From contig NW_026570285.1 of assembly GCF_019649055.1 (NCBI RefSeq), forward strand, positions 744,001-808,000: 64,000 nt of DNA, read 5' to 3'. Positions 63,000 through 64,000 of the stretch are shown piece after piece; within the stretch, counting starts at the first letter, position 1; each line of letters begins with the position of its first letter. The position numbers were made by a program, and so were the translations under genes. Origin of the DNA: Paramacrobiotus metropolitanus (lineage: Eukaryota; Tardigrada; Eutardigrada; Parachela; Macrobiotidae). Below the pieces are notes generated by a model. That model saw only the letters and a list, made by a program, of their open reading frames with translations. It did not search any database and was not told the origin of the DNA.

Positions 63000-64000
63000 T
63001 CAAATTTAACGTAACAGCGAACTGCGCACACCGTGACCATTTCCATCAGAGCAAATATTGCGTTTGGATTGATTTAGGTGCTAGATTGTTCGGCTTGCCT
63101 CATAGTTCATGGCTGAGACAAATTTTCGGCGTTCAGTTCATGAGAATGATCGTGGTAATGCTTCGGGTCTCCTGGGAACTGTTGCATCTTGTGTTAACTG
63201 AAATGGACTATTTTTGTCTACTGTTGACTGATTGAGTTTTTGTCGATTTTTGTTGACTGCTTTCCTCGTATCACGTATGTACGGTAATATGTGCTGATTA
63301 CAAATCCTGGGACTACATCCGGTTTATTTAGTTCTAGCAGCTTTGCGGCTTCCAAAAAGCTGGCACTTGCAAGCTTGATTGCAGCATCCCTGAGATGTGT
63401 GGCATTTATTTGATACGTAGATACCCATTTCTTCAAGTCCGGCGCTGGTACTCAAAAAACTGCTACGCTTCATATTTGACAAATTGCCGGCAGTGACCAT
63501 CAATCTGCTGAACTTATATCCAAACTTTCCGTTACGTTTTCGGACGCCCAAAATGTGTGACAGAGTTTCGGATAACGGCAGCCATAAGTCAGTTCATATG
63601 CAGAGACGGATCGCCAAGCAACTCGTAGTTTAATTTTATCCTCTCTTACCTCACGAATGTTAGTTCTGCCAACCATTTTATCGGTTTGTTTGCCACATTC
63701 TTCCCCATCTCTCAACACCGTTCTTAAACAAGTAGTGTCGAATATCGAAGACGGCGGTAAAGAATATTGTGGTTGATAACCTTTTTTTAGAACCCATTGT
63801 CTCGTAACTTCTTAAATGCACCTACCTTACAGTGAACTAAATTCGCATGTACCTGCAGAATGCAGAGACGTGGCTCACAGAACGGTTGGGTCTGATTTGA
63901 ATGGCACACATAGAAATGCTAATTTTATTGCTCAGATGTTGTCAGTTGTCATCTGTCATTGGTGTGAGCTGGATATACTCGTATGAACAGAGGAATTTGC
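63000..64000 (-). other. Possible degenerate coding remnant
   Basis: Minus-strand frames at 63500-63718, 63324-63551 and 63218-63436 could be pieces of one protein interrupted by frame changes (AWRSVSAYELTYGCRYPKLC, FSRLMVTAGNLSNMKRSSF, THLRDAAIKLASASFLEAAK). I recognise no family. The remaining sequence shows nothing supportable. Confidence 0.25.

Noticed and set aside
1-64000. tRNA, rRNA, CRISPR or bacterial operon features
   Set aside because: None recognised. Introns, splice sites and gene content are eukaryotic.

Overview
The window is nuclear DNA from an animal, most likely an invertebrate. It has spliced genes with GT-AG introns, GC-rich exons separated by AT-rich introns in the left third, and single-copy animal housekeeping genes recognisable from end to end. 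The genus cannot be fixed from sequence alone. A tardigrade or another small ecdysozoan would fit, but that is inference.

Left third (1-20.6 kb) is dense and conserved. In order it holds the 3' end of midasin (MDN1, +), an RPUSD2-type RNA pseudouridine synthase (-), an F-box protein (-), the complete 11-exon DRG2 GTPase (-), neugrin (NGRN, +, head-to-head with DRG2) and an unrecognised Pro/Tyr-rich protein (+). MDN1, RPUSD2 and NGRN all act in cytosolic or mitochondrial ribosome and RNA maturation. The DRG2 intron 13183-14288 carries a Mutator-like MITE with a 9-bp target duplication. NGRN intron 2 carries a near-perfect 101-bp palindrome.

Right two thirds (20.6-64 kb) is an accessory region. 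Its backbone is a family of secreted two-domain C-type lectin genes. One gene is intact (7 exons, 351 aa, minus strand, 34932-46175). Decayed or partial copies lie on both strands, mixed with foldback elements, 5'-truncated retrotransposon tails, a 1.2-kb minisatellite, a PAF-acetylhydrolase-like gene, a MARVEL-like membrane protein, a zinc-finger orphan and a BTB-BACK gene.

The most striking object is a roughly 9-kb element (about 35.6-44.5 kb) inside intron 5 of the intact lectin gene. It encodes an IS1595/ISXO2-type (Merlin-like) DDE transposase, an RPA1-like ssDNA-binding protein, a PrimPol-type primase with the UL52-like zinc motif, a deoxyribonucleoside kinase and a DUF3987-like P-loop ATPase. 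Related short GC-rich repeat arrays lie in inverted orientation at its two ends. This looks like a DNA transposon carrying its own priming, unwinding and nucleotide-supply genes. I do not recognise it as a described element class. Several of its genes carry 1-2 nt frameshifts of one polarity, so either the copy is decaying or the assembly has small deletions here.
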